Position numbers and translations under genes: made by a program
Source: Lycium barbarum
Lineage: Eukaryota; Streptophyta; Magnoliopsida; Solanales; Solanaceae
Direction: 5' to 3'
NCBI RefSeq assembly: GCF_019175385.1
Contig: NC_083348.1
Location: forward strand, 1,069,001-1,133,000
Length of the DNA: 64,000 bases
Part shown: positions 11,914 through 22,930 of the stretch, piece after piece
Layout of the letters: the number at the start of each line of letters is the position of its first letter
Numbering within the stretch: the stretch's first letter is position 1
The notes under the pieces: generated by a model
Told to the model about the DNA's origin: nothing
What the model saw: the letters and a program-made list of their open reading frames with translations, nothing else
Databases searched by the model: none

Positions 11914-12973
11914 AATCAATATAAGCATTTTAAAATGATACGAATATAATATTAAAATATATGTCTAAGTTATAAAAATAAAATTTGAAAGTACAAAAAA
12001 TTCAAGCTCAACATCATAACATGTAATCCTATATATCAACATGGTAATTAAACTTAATTTTATTGGACACGTGAACAATTATATTTTTAAATTGATGTTC
12101 AAGTTACATTTTGACTCTGACCTCTTTCCACAGAGTCTGCTGAACATAAGAACAAAGTATAAATCAAGCATCATAATCTCAATTGAAGTATAGTAACATC
12201 ATACTAAATTTTCATTTCTATTTTCTCGCTGTATGAATAATTTTTCTTGATACAGATTTCGAGATAAATATATATTTCGCGTAAAAATAAATATGACATT
12301 TCTCACTTAATAGCTAAAGGGTTGACTATCACATTCGGATCCAATTTTCCCTTTGGAACATAAAGAATATGTTTGCAATAGTGTATTCAAATTATAACTT
12401 TAAAAAATTAGAAGAGAGGTTGATTGAATCATTAGAATGAGAAGGGAAACAATTTGTCAAACAGGAGTTGTAGGTGACTATTGATATACTTAATTAAATA
12501 TACATTTTTGAAAAACTAAACTTCTTTTACAACCTAAAGAACCAATAAATTCAAAGTACTCTACTCTTTTTCGTTTGTTTAATTTTAGTATCAAAATGAA
12601 CATATATTACTTCTTAAAGCACTTAGTGGAACTGTTGAACCACGAGCATTGAGAATCAAACAAAAGCAAAGCCTTAGACCCTGTTTATACAAGAAAGAAG
12701 AAATTGTAATATTCCTACCTATTCAATTCAACATAACCAAAGCCAAAATCAAATAACTAAAAAAAAGGAATTCAATTACATAAAATTATTAAAATACTAT
12801 TTTACTTCTTTCATGGGGCCACTGATCATTGCCCTGTGTGAAGAATCTTTGTGCATCAAATTATCTGATTTCTAACGGAACTAACATATAAAATACACAA
12901 ATTGTACCACAAATTAAATTGTACCCTTTAGGTAATTTCATTTGTTATTTTTTCTCCCAACCTGCATAAACAG
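11914..12973. other. AT-rich spacer, no gene seen
   Basis: No supported gene, repeat boundary or RNA. Only short frames without motifs. Confidence 0.5.
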
Positions 12974-13294
12974 TGTTGGAATTAATGCATTCACAATGAT
13001 AATATCCTTGACTTTTATGTTTTCTAGGAGTTCTTTATTGTTTCAAGAATATCATTTAGTCTTTCAATGTTATCTCTTAGTTTTTCAAGAAATCTTTTAA
13101 AAGTTTGTGATACATGTATCTAGTGAATTGTGATACATGTATCTAGTTATTTGTCCAAGGCTTTTGAATTGGTTTTTTGAGTAGTATAAATAGAGATGTA
13201 ATTGATGATTATAATCATCTCAAGTGGCCTTAAGTAGCCTAATACAACTTGAATATTCTCTAAGAAAAATATTCTCTTCCTATTCTTTCCTACA
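12974..13294 (+). repeat. Copia-1 5' LTR
   Basis: 321 bp, TG...CA. A TATA box TATAAATAG at 13185-13193 would place transcription start about 30 bp further on. It contains a 23-bp tandem duplication (GATACATGTATCTAG twice, near 13110-13145) that the 3' LTR lacks. Confidence 0.9.
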
Positions 13295-13353
13295 AATTGG
13301 TATCACGAGCAGTTTTCGTTCTTAATCTGGGGTTACGTGAAGAAGAAAAAATT

Positions 13354-16300
13354 ATAGCATCTAAAACAAATGATGGTGCTGATTCTTCAGTTGTTCTTAC
13401 TCCATTTTTTGATGGAAATGACTTTGAATATTGGAAGATAAGAATGAGAACTTATCTGAAAGCTGAAGGTTTGTGGACTATTGTTGCAAATGGCTATGAA
13501 GAGCCAGAAGACGATGGTGAACTTTCAGTAGCAGAGATGAAAAATCTTGAGGCTAAGCGTCGTCAAGATGCAAAGGCTTTGAGCAAAATTCAAATGGGAG
13601 TCTCAAGAGCATTTTTTGCAAAAATTGCTACTTGTGAGACTGCAAAGCAAGCTTGGGAGTCTCTGGAAGCTGAGGTGTATGGTGACGAAAAGGTACGCAC
13701 TATCAATCTTCAAACACTTAGAAGAGAGTTTCAAAATTTGAAGATGATAGAATCTGAAAAAATCAATGAATATTGCACAAGTCATGAATAATGTTAATGA
13801 AATGAGAAATCATGGTGATGAAATTTCTTACCAACAAGTTGTGGAAAAGATTCTAATTAGTGTCACCGAAAAGTATGAGTATATTGTTGCTATCACTGAG
13901 GAGACGAAAGATCTTTCTAAGCTTTCCATCAAAGAGCTAGTTGGATCGTTCCGTGCACACGAGAAGCAAAGATTTTTTCGTGAGAATCAACCCAAAGAGA
14001 CGGCTTTCCAGTCCAGAACCAATGAGAATTCTCAACATTTCTCAAAGAATCAACAAAAAAAGAAGTACAATCCAAAAAAGAAGCAGGATCGTGATGGCTC
14101 TACTAAGAAGGTTGAAGAAAAAGGTGAGAAAAGTACTAGTCTTTTTTGTAAAATTTGCAAAAAGACTAATCATAATGCAGAAAAATGTTGGCACAAAGGC
14201 AAGCCCCAATGTAACTTTTGTAAAAAGTTTGGCCATATTGAGAAGGACTGCAGGCACAAGCAACAGGAGCAAGTAAATTTCTGTGAAGGAAAAGAGGAAG
14301 AAAAGGAAGAAAACCTTTTCTACGCTTCTCAATCTGATGCTTCAGCAAAAAGCAATGAATGGTATGTTGATAGCGGTTGTACCAATCATATGACTGGAGA
14401 TGAAAAGACTTTCCTCTCAATTAATCGCAGCATCACTTCTAAAGTGAGAATGGGGAATGGAGCCTTAGTTGATGCAAAAGGTAGAGGTACCATTTCGATC
14501 AACAGAAAAGGGAGCGGTAAGAAAATTCATGATGTCCTTTATGTTCCTAACTTGGAAGAAATTTTGCTTAGTGTTGGTCAGCTCATGGAAAATGGTTATT
14601 CTCTTGTGTTTAGAGATAATTGTTGTAGAATTTATGATAAAATTGAGCCAAATCAAGTCATTGTTAAAGTAAAGATGATAAAAAGAAACTTTCCTTTACA
14701 ACTTCATTACAATGCATTCAAAAATGAAGTTGTAGATGATTCATGGCTTTGGCACAAAAGGTTTTGTCACTTGAATTTTCATGGTTTGAAGCTTCTGAAG
14801 CAAAAAGACATGGTGCAAGGCCTTCCTGAGATACATACTGAGGTGGATCCATGTGAAAGTTGTATTATGGGAAAGCAACATAGAAAGTCTTTTCCAAAAG
14901 GGAAGTCTTGGAGAGCAAGTGTACTTTTGGAACTAATCCATACAGACATTTGTGGACCAATGAAGACTCCATCTCTGGGAAGCCAAAGGTACTTTCTAAT
15001 TTTTATTGATGATTTTTAAAGAATGACTTGGGTTTATTTCTTGAAAGAAAAGTCAGAAACATTTGCTACATTCAAGAGATTTAAAGCCTTTGTTGAGAAG
15101 CAAAAAGGCTACAGCATCAAAACCATTCGCAGTGACAGAGGAGGTGAATACACAAGTCGAGAATTTGAAGAATATTGCAAAAATGAAGGCATTGAGAAGC
15201 AACTTACAGCAGGGTACACTCTTCAACAAAATGGTGTATCTGAAAGGAGAAATAGAACCATTGTTGAAATGGCCAGAACGATGATGAATGAGAAAGGGCT
15301 GCCAAAATATTTTTGGGCAGAAGCAGTACATACAGCAGTGTACATCCTTAATAGGTGCCCGACAAAGGCATTGAAAGATAAGACACCAGTTGAAGCTTGG
15401 AGTGGAATGAAACCTTCTGTAAGTCATTTTAAATTTTTCGGGTGTATTTGTTATGCTCATAGACCTGCTGAAAAAAGAACAAAATTGGATGAAAAGAGTC
15501 AAAAATGTATATTTCTTGGTTATAGTGATGTGACAAAAGGCTATAGGCTTCTCGATGTCAAAACTAACAAACTTGTTGTTAGTAGAGATGTCATTTTTGT
15601 TGAAACAATAGCATGGAATTGGAAAGATAAAAAGGTGGAGAATACTTCTATCATTTCTTTAAATGTGCGAAGTCAAGAAGAGGATGAGGAAGAGTAAGAT
15701 GTCCCTCAAGGGGGAGAAATCTCATATCTAGAAGATGAAGAACCACCTCCAAGAGGAACAAGAATATTGAGTGACATCTATAAAAGATGCAACTTTGCCT
15801 GTATTGAGCCAGAAAATTATGAGGAGGCAATAAAGCATGATGTTTGGAAGACAACCATGGTAGAAGAAATTCGGATGATTGAGAAAAATAATACTTGGGA
15901 GCTTGTGGATGTACCCAAAGAAAGAGAAGTTGTAAGTCTAAAATGGATTTACAAAATCAAACTCAATCAAGAAGGAGAAATTCAAAAGCACAAAGCAAGG
16001 TTGGTTGCTAGAGGTTTCACTCAAAAGCCAGGTATTGATTTCGACGAAACTTTCTCTCCAGTTGCACGTCTTGAGACAATTAGAACTTTGATTGCTGTTG
16101 CTGCACAAAAGAAATGGAAGATTTTTCAACTTGATGTTAAGTCTGCATTTCTAAATGGAAAACTTGATGAAGAAATTTATGTTGAGCAACCAGGCTAAAA
16201 AAGGCTCTTTATGGGCGAAGCAAGCGCCAAGAGCCTGGTACAATGAAATTGATACATACTTTCTGAAAAATAATTTTCAGAGAAGTAAAAGCAAATCCAC

Positions 16301-17296
16301 TTTGTATGTGAAGCAAGAACATGGCAGCATTGTCATTGTTTGCCTCTTTGTGGATGATCTGATTTTTACAGGAAATGATCGGAAGATGATGCAGGAATTC
16401 AAGCAAGATATGATGCAAACCTATGAAATGAGTGATCTTGGGTTGCTACATTATTTCTTGGGAATTGAAGTTTCTCAAGTGAAAGAAGGAATTTTTATTT
16501 CTCAAAAGAAGTATACTAAAAGTATTCTTCAAAAATTTAAAATGATGGATTGCAGGTCTGTGGCCATATCATTAGTAGCAAATGAGAAATTCAGAACAGA
16601 TGATAGAGCAAAGAAAGCTAATAGCTCACTTTACAGGAGCTTGATTGGAAGCCTGCTATATCTTACTTCAACAAGACCTGACATTATGTTTGCTGCTAGT
16701 TTATTATCCAGATTCATGCAAGAACCAAGCCAAGTGCATTTTGGAGCTGCAAAGCGTGTTCTACGCTACTTGCAAGGAACAATGGATTATGGGATAATGT
16801 ACAAATTTGATGGAGATTTGGACTTAATTGGCTATTCTGATAGTGACTGGGCTGGAAGTATAGATGACATGAAGAGTACTTCTGGTTATGCTTTCTTATT
16901 TGGTTCAAGCATTTGTTCTTGGTTGTCAAAAAAGCAAAGTGTTGTTGCTCAATCCACTGCCGAAGCAGAATATGTCTCAGCAGCTAAGGCTACTTCTCAA
17001 GCTATTTGGCTTAGGAGAATTCTTGAAGATATTGGTGAAAAACAAAAAGAAGGGACTGTTTTGTATTGCGATAACAAATCAGCGATTGCCATTGCCAAGA
17101 ATCCGGTCAACCATGAAAGATCGAAACATATTTCCATCAAGTACCATTTTATCTGAGAAGCACAAGAGAAAGGTGAAATTCAGTTGCATTATTGCCAGAC
17201 AGGAGAACAACTTGCTGACATCTTCACCAAAGCACTTCCTAGAGAAAAGTTTTGCTATCTTCGAGAACACATTGGAGTTGTCAAGCAAATGCATTA
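13354..17296 (+). pseudogene. Copia-1 Gag-Pol polyprotein, multiply broken
   Basis: In order: the gag region, with a likely start codon decayed to ATA at 13354 before ASKTNDG; two CCHC knuckles near 14150-14260 (CKICKKTNHNAEKC and CNFCKKFGHIEKDC); protease WYVDSGCTNHM near 14361; integrase with HKRFCH and CESC zinc residues and a DDE core; reverse transcriptase with FVDDL near 16350; RNase H with AEAEY and YCDNKSA. Breaks I can see are a frameshift near 13780, in-frame stops at 15017-15019 and 15695-15697, a small deletion plus frameshift near 16190-16215 in reverse transcriptase, and a TGA at 17154-17156. The frame then continues to LADIFTKALPREKF and a natural end at about 17296. Not able to mobilise itself. 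Confidence 0.9.
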
Positions 17297-17304
17297 AGGG
17301 GGAG

Positions 17305-17601
17305 TGTTGGAATTAATGCATTCACAAGGATACTATCCTTAACTTTTATGTTTTCTAGGAGTTCTTTATTGTTTCAAGAATATCATTTAGTCTTTTAATA
17401 TTATCTCTTAGTTTTTCAAGAAATCTTTTAAAAGTTTGTGATACATGTATCTAGTTATTTGTGAAAGATTTTTGAATTGGTTTTTTGAGTAGTATAAATA
17501 GAGATATAATTGATGATATAATCATCTCAAGTGGCCTTAAGTAGCCTAATACAACTTGAGCATTCTCTAAGAAAAATATTCTCTTCCTATTCTTTCCTAC
17601 A
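17305..17601 (+). repeat. Copia-1 3' LTR
   Basis: 297 bp, TG...CA, preceded by the purine-rich AAGGGGGAG. It lacks the 23-bp duplication of the 5' LTR and otherwise aligns end to end. Confidence 0.9.
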
Positions 17602-18078
17602 TCTGGTGTATATATAGAAAGTATAACAACAAATTGCAAGATAAATTTTTTATGTAAGTGCACATAAGTTTTTGGGTAAACATGTGAACTAATAAGCAAA
17701 CAGAACATGTCAAATTCTCGATCTTATTAAGGAAACCATAATTTTGTCAAAGAAAGTGAAAAGAAGGAGGAACCTCGTTAAGTTGGGTTTCCTGATGGTA
17801 TGAAAATTCTTACTGAAAAGAATAAGAAAAGGGATAAAATGATATACTCATTGTGCTATGTAGCTTTATAAAGAAACAAAGAATATGAAAAACGCTATAA
17901 GCCTATACTGCCAGTGGAAGCTCAAAAGGAAAAAAAAAATTAAAGCTAAGAAAGTAAAATAGTAAATAATAATTGAAAAGCTTTGCAGGCGTAACAGCCC
18001 AACAGTGAATTTATTTGGGAATACTGATGTATGAAGTACATATTTAGTGGCAATTCTGATTTGTGCAATGAACCTGGA
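17602..18078. other. Short spacer between Copia-1 and the Gypsy element
   Basis: AT-rich, with no motif-bearing frame. It ends in CTGGA immediately before the Gypsy 5' LTR. The last four bases, TGGA, recur directly after the 3' LTR at 26853-26856. Confidence 0.5.
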
Positions 18079-18754
18079 TGTGCCGTCCCGCCACCATCCG
18101 TACCAAACAGCCCGCAACTAGCGCCAGGCGCTAGTCAAAATCAGCATGCCAAAGGGTCCACAAGAGTGGGACGCCAACTTGCAGGACAAGAGTGGGAGAC
18201 CAGCCGCTCACATGTCTGCACAATAATGGGAGGCCAGCTTGCAAGACAGGAGTGGGAGACCAGCCGCACACCTTTCTGCTCGTGGGCCACTGGCCAACTA
18301 AGGCAAGCACTAAATCTGCCAGCCAGCTTGCCCGACAAGAGTGGGAGACCAGCCGCGCGCCTGTCTGCTCGTGGGCCACAGGCCAGCTAAGCCAAGCACT
18401 ACATCTGCCAGCCTGTGGTCCATGACTACAAGCTGTTCAGCAAAGACAGCCACATGCATAGGGCCCACTGTCCAGCCTAGGGCATATTTTCCATCTATAA
18501 ATAGTGTAAGCCTTGAGGGCAGAATCATTCATTCAATTCACCCTTGTATACTTGTAAAGATACATTCAGGAGATATATCAAAAACGACACTTGCCTCCCA
18601 AAACCGTGTTCCTCTTACTTTCAGTTCTTGTGTGTGTTTTGCCTTTGTGTTATTCACTGTTTCCGCCAGTGACAGAGAGTTGGGCTGAAGCATTGAGCGG
18701 TAATCAAGACCCTCAACGCTGCCCCACGCCGCCTTAGATTTTAGGCCCGTGACA
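18079..18754 (+). repeat. Gypsy 5' LTR
   Basis: TG...CA ends and TATA box CTATAAATAG near 18494. The U3 part carries three imperfect copies of an AGAGTGGGAGACCAGCCGC unit (near 18188, 18248 and 18338) spaced 60-90 bp apart, a layout typical of LTR enhancer sub-repeats. Confidence 0.92.
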
Positions 18755-18756
18755 AG

Positions 18757-18768
18757 TGGTATCAGAGC
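18757..18768 (+). other. Gypsy primer-binding site
   Basis: TGGTATCAGAGC lies two bases after the LTR end. It is complementary to the 3' end of plant initiator tRNA-Met, the usual minus-strand primer for this group. Confidence 0.9.
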
Positions 18769-18779
18769 GAGTTACAATC

Positions 18780-19721
18780 ATGGCTAACAACAACGAAGAA
18801 GCTGTTTACGACGAGCACCACGGTGGAGACAAGTCCCCTACCAAGAGGGCGACTAAACAGAAGAAACAACGGGACAAAAGCCAAGTCAGAGGGCTACCCG
18901 CTGTTGCATCCGAAGGGCTGACCTCTCAGCCACTTACCATGGGTGAGGCGAGTGAAAGTTCGGTGTCGAACACACTGGTGGAGAAAATCATCCACACAGA
19001 GGCTGGTCTATTCGCCTTGAACCAGCGGTTTGATACCTTACAAGGGAATTTAAATTCTCTTGAGTCAATAGCTCTTGATGGATTAGAGCAAGTCCAAAAC
19101 GAGCATAAAACAGAGAGCGACGAGCACAAGGAGGCGCTGACCGGCCTTGAGCTCAGGCTCATGGAGGCGCTGGCCGGTTTGCAAGCAAAGGAAGAGACCT
19201 TGGAAACGCAACTGGAAGCGGCCCAGCTCAGAAACGGTGCTGGTCCAGTCCACATTCGGGAAACCCGCATAGAGGTTCCTAAACCCAGATATTTCAAGGG
19301 TGAAAAGAACGCTCAAGATGTGGAAGACTTCATTTGGCAAATGGATACGTACTTTGAGCACGTCAACATAAATGACGAAGCTATTCGTATCCGGACAGCA
19401 GCCATGTATTTGAGCGAAACAGCCGCATTATGGTGGCGTAGGAAGAAGGCGGACATAGAGAAAGGAACGTGTTCCATCGAGGATTGGGAACAGTTCAAGA
19501 GGGAGTTAAAGCGGCAGTTTTACCCCCTAAATGTTGTGCACGAGGCCCGTCGAAAGTTGAGGGAGCTCAAGCAAACATCCTCCATCCGCGAGTACGTGAA
19601 GGAGTTCACAAAGCTCACTCTTCAAATCCCAAGCATGAACAGCGAGGATTTGTTGTTCTACTTCTTGGATGGCCTCCAAAACTGGGCCAAACAGGAGTTA
19701 CAAAGACGTCAAGTCGACAAC
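18780..19721 (+). pseudogene. Gypsy gag, N-terminal part
   Basis: Starts at the ATG of MANNNEEAVYDE, 12 bp after the primer-binding site. Residues ~60-150 are heptad-rich (probable coiled coil). The Retrotrans_gag core follows, with the LSETAALWWRRK, WEQFKRELKRQFYP and IREYVKEFTKL blocks. The frame is cut by the LTR inserted at 19722 after QRRQVD and runs only a few codons into it before a stop. The reading continues after the insertion at 22385. Confidence 0.88.
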
Positions 19722-22384
19722 TGTTGCACCTCATTTTAACCGAGGCTAAACAAAGCACAACTTATGGAGCTCTGAAATAATTAATTATGTACATAGTCGC
19801 CACCTAGCATTTAAGGTATACTAGGGTACCTATAAATTATTAATATATGCAGCTTAACATGGTCTACGAAAATAAGTGAGATTCTAGGTAAGGGTTCAAA
19901 TTATTCCGAAGGGAAGGTGTTAGACATCCTTCAGAATCCACAAATGTGGTTCCCGACTGGACCAATTTAACTATACGAGGGATGTGTAAAAATGCTTGAT
20001 TATTATTTACAAAAATTAATAGAATTTAGACTAAAGAATAACTAATATGACTATTCACATAAATAATCATGCAATACGTATTTTATACATATGTGATATA
20101 ATAATTATTTTAAAAAACGTTATGTGCAACTTAGAAGCTTGGGTATGTGAAAAGGGTATAAAGAATGGACATGAAATTACTCAAGGTGAGTTAACTAATT
20201 TAACTAGCTAAGTATGTACGCCTAATCAATTAATTATGAGAGTACATTCTAAAGCCTAAATATTGAGGCAAATCACCCTATTTATTTACTTAAGTGTGCT
20301 AAGCTATTGAATTAAAACTCTAGCGAAACATGATAACTATAAGAATATTAGCTACAAAAATAATAACTGTCTAATATTGATTTGTCTAAAACACATAAAA
20401 TTTAAATCACCTAAGCAGATCATAAACAAATACCACCAACCTGCACCCTAAAAAGTAAAGTTTCACTATATGTTATGCTTGTATAATTTAAGAATGTAAA
20501 AAAAATATAAACAGAGAATTTAAGAAGCTATTTGAACTTCTTTTGAGTGTCATCTTCAAAAAGTAACTCCGGATACCTGCATGAGACTTAATAAAAATGT
20601 TAGTAAGAAAATAAATAACTATCGGATGAATTAAAGAAATAATGAATAAACTTAAAATAAAAACCCGTCTTTGTACATGGAAGGCCTTGGAAATCGACGG
20701 AAATTTCTTCATCGGCCATTTGGGTTTAGTATTCGCCCAAATGAATTTAACTGAATGCGATAAAAAAGTTAACAGTACCATTGACCGCCAAAAGTTTTTT
20801 TTTTTTTTTTTGCACAAAGCCAACATTTATTTAGTAAAAGAAATGTAAAATCAATCCGAATGCAACATAACAGAGATGAATGTCGTACAAAACCAATAGC
20901 AAATTAGTCATAGCTATATTACAACAGCAGCAATAAAAAAAAATGAACTATAAACAAAGAAGTAGACCCCTACTATAAAAAGGCCTCATAGCCCATGAGC
21001 TTTTCCTGCTATTTTTCAGCATTTCAAGCCCCAATAAAATACCCCACCAATTAATGCAAAAAATACCCCACCATTGTGTCTTCCTTTTCATTTGTACTTT
21101 TATGGAAGAACATGGCCCCTATTACCCTATTGCAGTAGTAGTACCTTTTAATTAATTACTTGAAGCAGACATTTCAGTTTCTTAAGACAATAATAAATCT
21201 AGCAGTGGTTTTATGTAACAACAGCAGTGATGAAAAATGTAGTAAAAAATGGGGCAGCCATGGTCGTCGGAGAACAACTAGTCACCAGAGCATAACAACT
21301 CCATCCAGATCGGGAAAAGAAAAAAAAAACAAAAGCAAAACACACACACAAAAAAAAAATCGTTAGAAGGGAGAGGAAGATAGCAGCAACGTGGTGTGTG
21401 GGCTGGTGGTTTCGTGGTGGGTTTTCTACCGGAGCTCCGACGGTGGGAGTTCGTCGGGGTTGGCTTGGCGGTGGAGAGAGGACAACGAAGGAGAAGAGGA
21501 AAGGGAAAAATGGGGAAGGGTAGCGTGGCTGTTTCGTGAACCGGAGCAGCAAAAAATGGAGACGAAGGGGGGCTGTGCGGTGGTTGTGGTGGTCAGCGTT
21601 AATGGAGAGAGAAAGGAAGACGAAGTGGGGAGAGAAGTGGCGGGGAAGAGGGTTGTTTTTGGGTGCGTCGGAGTTCACCGGAGCTCAAAGCTACGGCGTG
21701 GAGGGGCGGCGGCTAAGAGAAAAGTGGGGGGAGAAAGAAAATGTTTAGGGTTTAGGGTTTAGGGGAGAGAAAATAGAAGATCTGATATGTGCTTGTGTAT
21801 GTTGTGCAAATATGTGTTGGATCCCCATAAAATTAAACCCCTCCCCTTCTTTTATAACATAAAGTCCCAAAAATATATAGAGCCATACCCCTTTGTCCCC
21901 TTATTTCTTTTAACTAATCAAAACCTAACCCATCACCTCAAAATGTCCACTTTTAAAAAAAAGTGACGAGACCTTGATTTGATTGAATTTTGCTCTGCAT
22001 TTAAAAAAAAAAATAGTTGCTCCGCTTTTCTCTGCACTGTCGGGCTGTACTAAAATATAGTTAATTAATACATGTATAAATAATAATGTAAGTATAAAAT
22101 ATAAATATTAATGTGTAAGATATGAAAAGGTATCGCTATAAAATTAAGAAACAATTATTAATTGCACAAAAAAAATAGTAGTATTACGCTGTACATGTGC
22201 AAAATAATGATTCTTGAAAAATGACAATAAATTGAGAAAATTCCTAAAATAAGGATAATCATCAATAAATTGTTGAAAAAATGTAAAATGTGTAAAAAAA
22301 AAAATGTATTTCGTGCTCTTTAACGAATCAGGGCCCCCCAAAACGTTAATTTTAAGCACGTCGAACCAAAATTAGGTGCCAACA
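19722..22384 (+). mobile_element. Nested solo LTR (Tat/Ogre-like) in gag, TSD ACAAC
   Basis: Starts TGTTGCACCTCATTTT and ends AATTAGGTGCCAACA, so the ends are imperfect inverted repeats with TG...CA. It is flanked by a perfect ACAAC duplication (19717-19721 and 22385-22389), and removing it restores the gag frame. No pol coding and no primer-binding site, so it is a solo LTR of 2,663 bp. The blocks AGTCGCCACCTAGCATTTAAGG and GGGTTCAAATTATTCCGAAGG, together with the G-rich stretch at 21390-21700, suggest a Tat/Ogre-type LTR; this is from memory of the family and is not a search result. It carries TTTAGGG x3 at 21744-21765. Confidence 0.82.
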
Positions 22385-22926
22385 ACAACCTTGACGATGC
22401 CATTGTGGTGGCGGAGTCCTTAAATGATTTTCGCACCGACAATACCAAGGCGAAAGATAACCGAGGAAAGCAAGTTGCTGCCAAAGTTGATCAAGGCAAC
22501 GGGGACAAAAACAGATTTGTCCCCCACAAGGGTCGTGATTTCAGAGGAGATCGGGATCGCAATCGAGGTTCCAATTCCAATTTTCGTAAGAACTACGAAG
22601 AAAAGAAGAAGAACTTCACCCCAAACGATGGCTGTTATTTGTGTGGACAAGCAGGCCATCTTTACAGAAACTGTCCTTCATTGGGCAAACTTGGCGCAAT
22701 GCTTGCTGCCAGCAAGCAAGCAGGTGCGCAAGCCGGAGTTCAGACCGGTGAACAAGGAGCAACGACGGAGGCTGTGGAACAAGCAAAGGCTAAGGTGGCA
22801 GGCTTGTTCAATCATATGACGTTTGCTGCCATCACGGCCAAGCCACCCCAAATCAAACCAAGAGAGTCACTGTTTTATTACAGAATAAAAGGCAAAGGAA
22901 CTGAGTCTTTCCTACGTTTCCAGTGA
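22385..22926 (+). pseudogene. Gypsy gag C-terminus with zinc knuckle and truncated protease start
   Basis: Continues gag after the nested LTR: NLDDAIVVAESLNDF, a basic stretch, then a CCHC knuckle CYLCGQAGHLYRNC near 22633-22674 that would bind retroelement RNA. The frame ends at a TGA (22924-22926) a few codons after RIKGK, the point where the aspartic protease should begin. The catalytic D-T/S-G stretch is absent on both sides of the junction. Confidence 0.85.
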
Positions 22927-22930
22927 CTCG

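Larger units (their letters stand above)
12974..17601 (+). mobile_element. Copia-1: full-length, inactivated Ty1/copia element
   Basis: LTRs at 12974-13294 and 17305-17601 both run TGTTGGAATTAATGC to TTCCTACA. A primer-binding site TGGTATCACGAGC (initiator tRNA-Met type, one extra C against the usual TGGTATCAGAGC) starts at 13298. A polypurine tract AAGGGGGAG precedes the 3' LTR. Domain order is gag, protease, integrase, reverse transcriptase, RNase H, as in Ty1/copia. By hand count the LTRs differ at roughly a dozen sites, plus a 23-bp duplication in the 5' LTR. No TSD is visible: AACAG lies before and TCTGG after, so one flank may have been rearranged. Confidence 0.92.

Noticed and set aside
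18131..18425. Several overlapping 65-119 codon frames on both strands
   Set aside because: They fall in the Gypsy LTR U3 sub-repeats; repeats with a length near a multiple of three keep frames open. The same frames recur in the 3' LTRs.
21211..21762. Long overlapping frames on both strands (123-155 codons) with GGTGG-rich coding
   Set aside because: They lie inside the Tat/Ogre-like solo LTR, are low complexity (Val/Gly/Arg on one strand, Pro/Phe on the other) and carry no domain. They are open by base composition.
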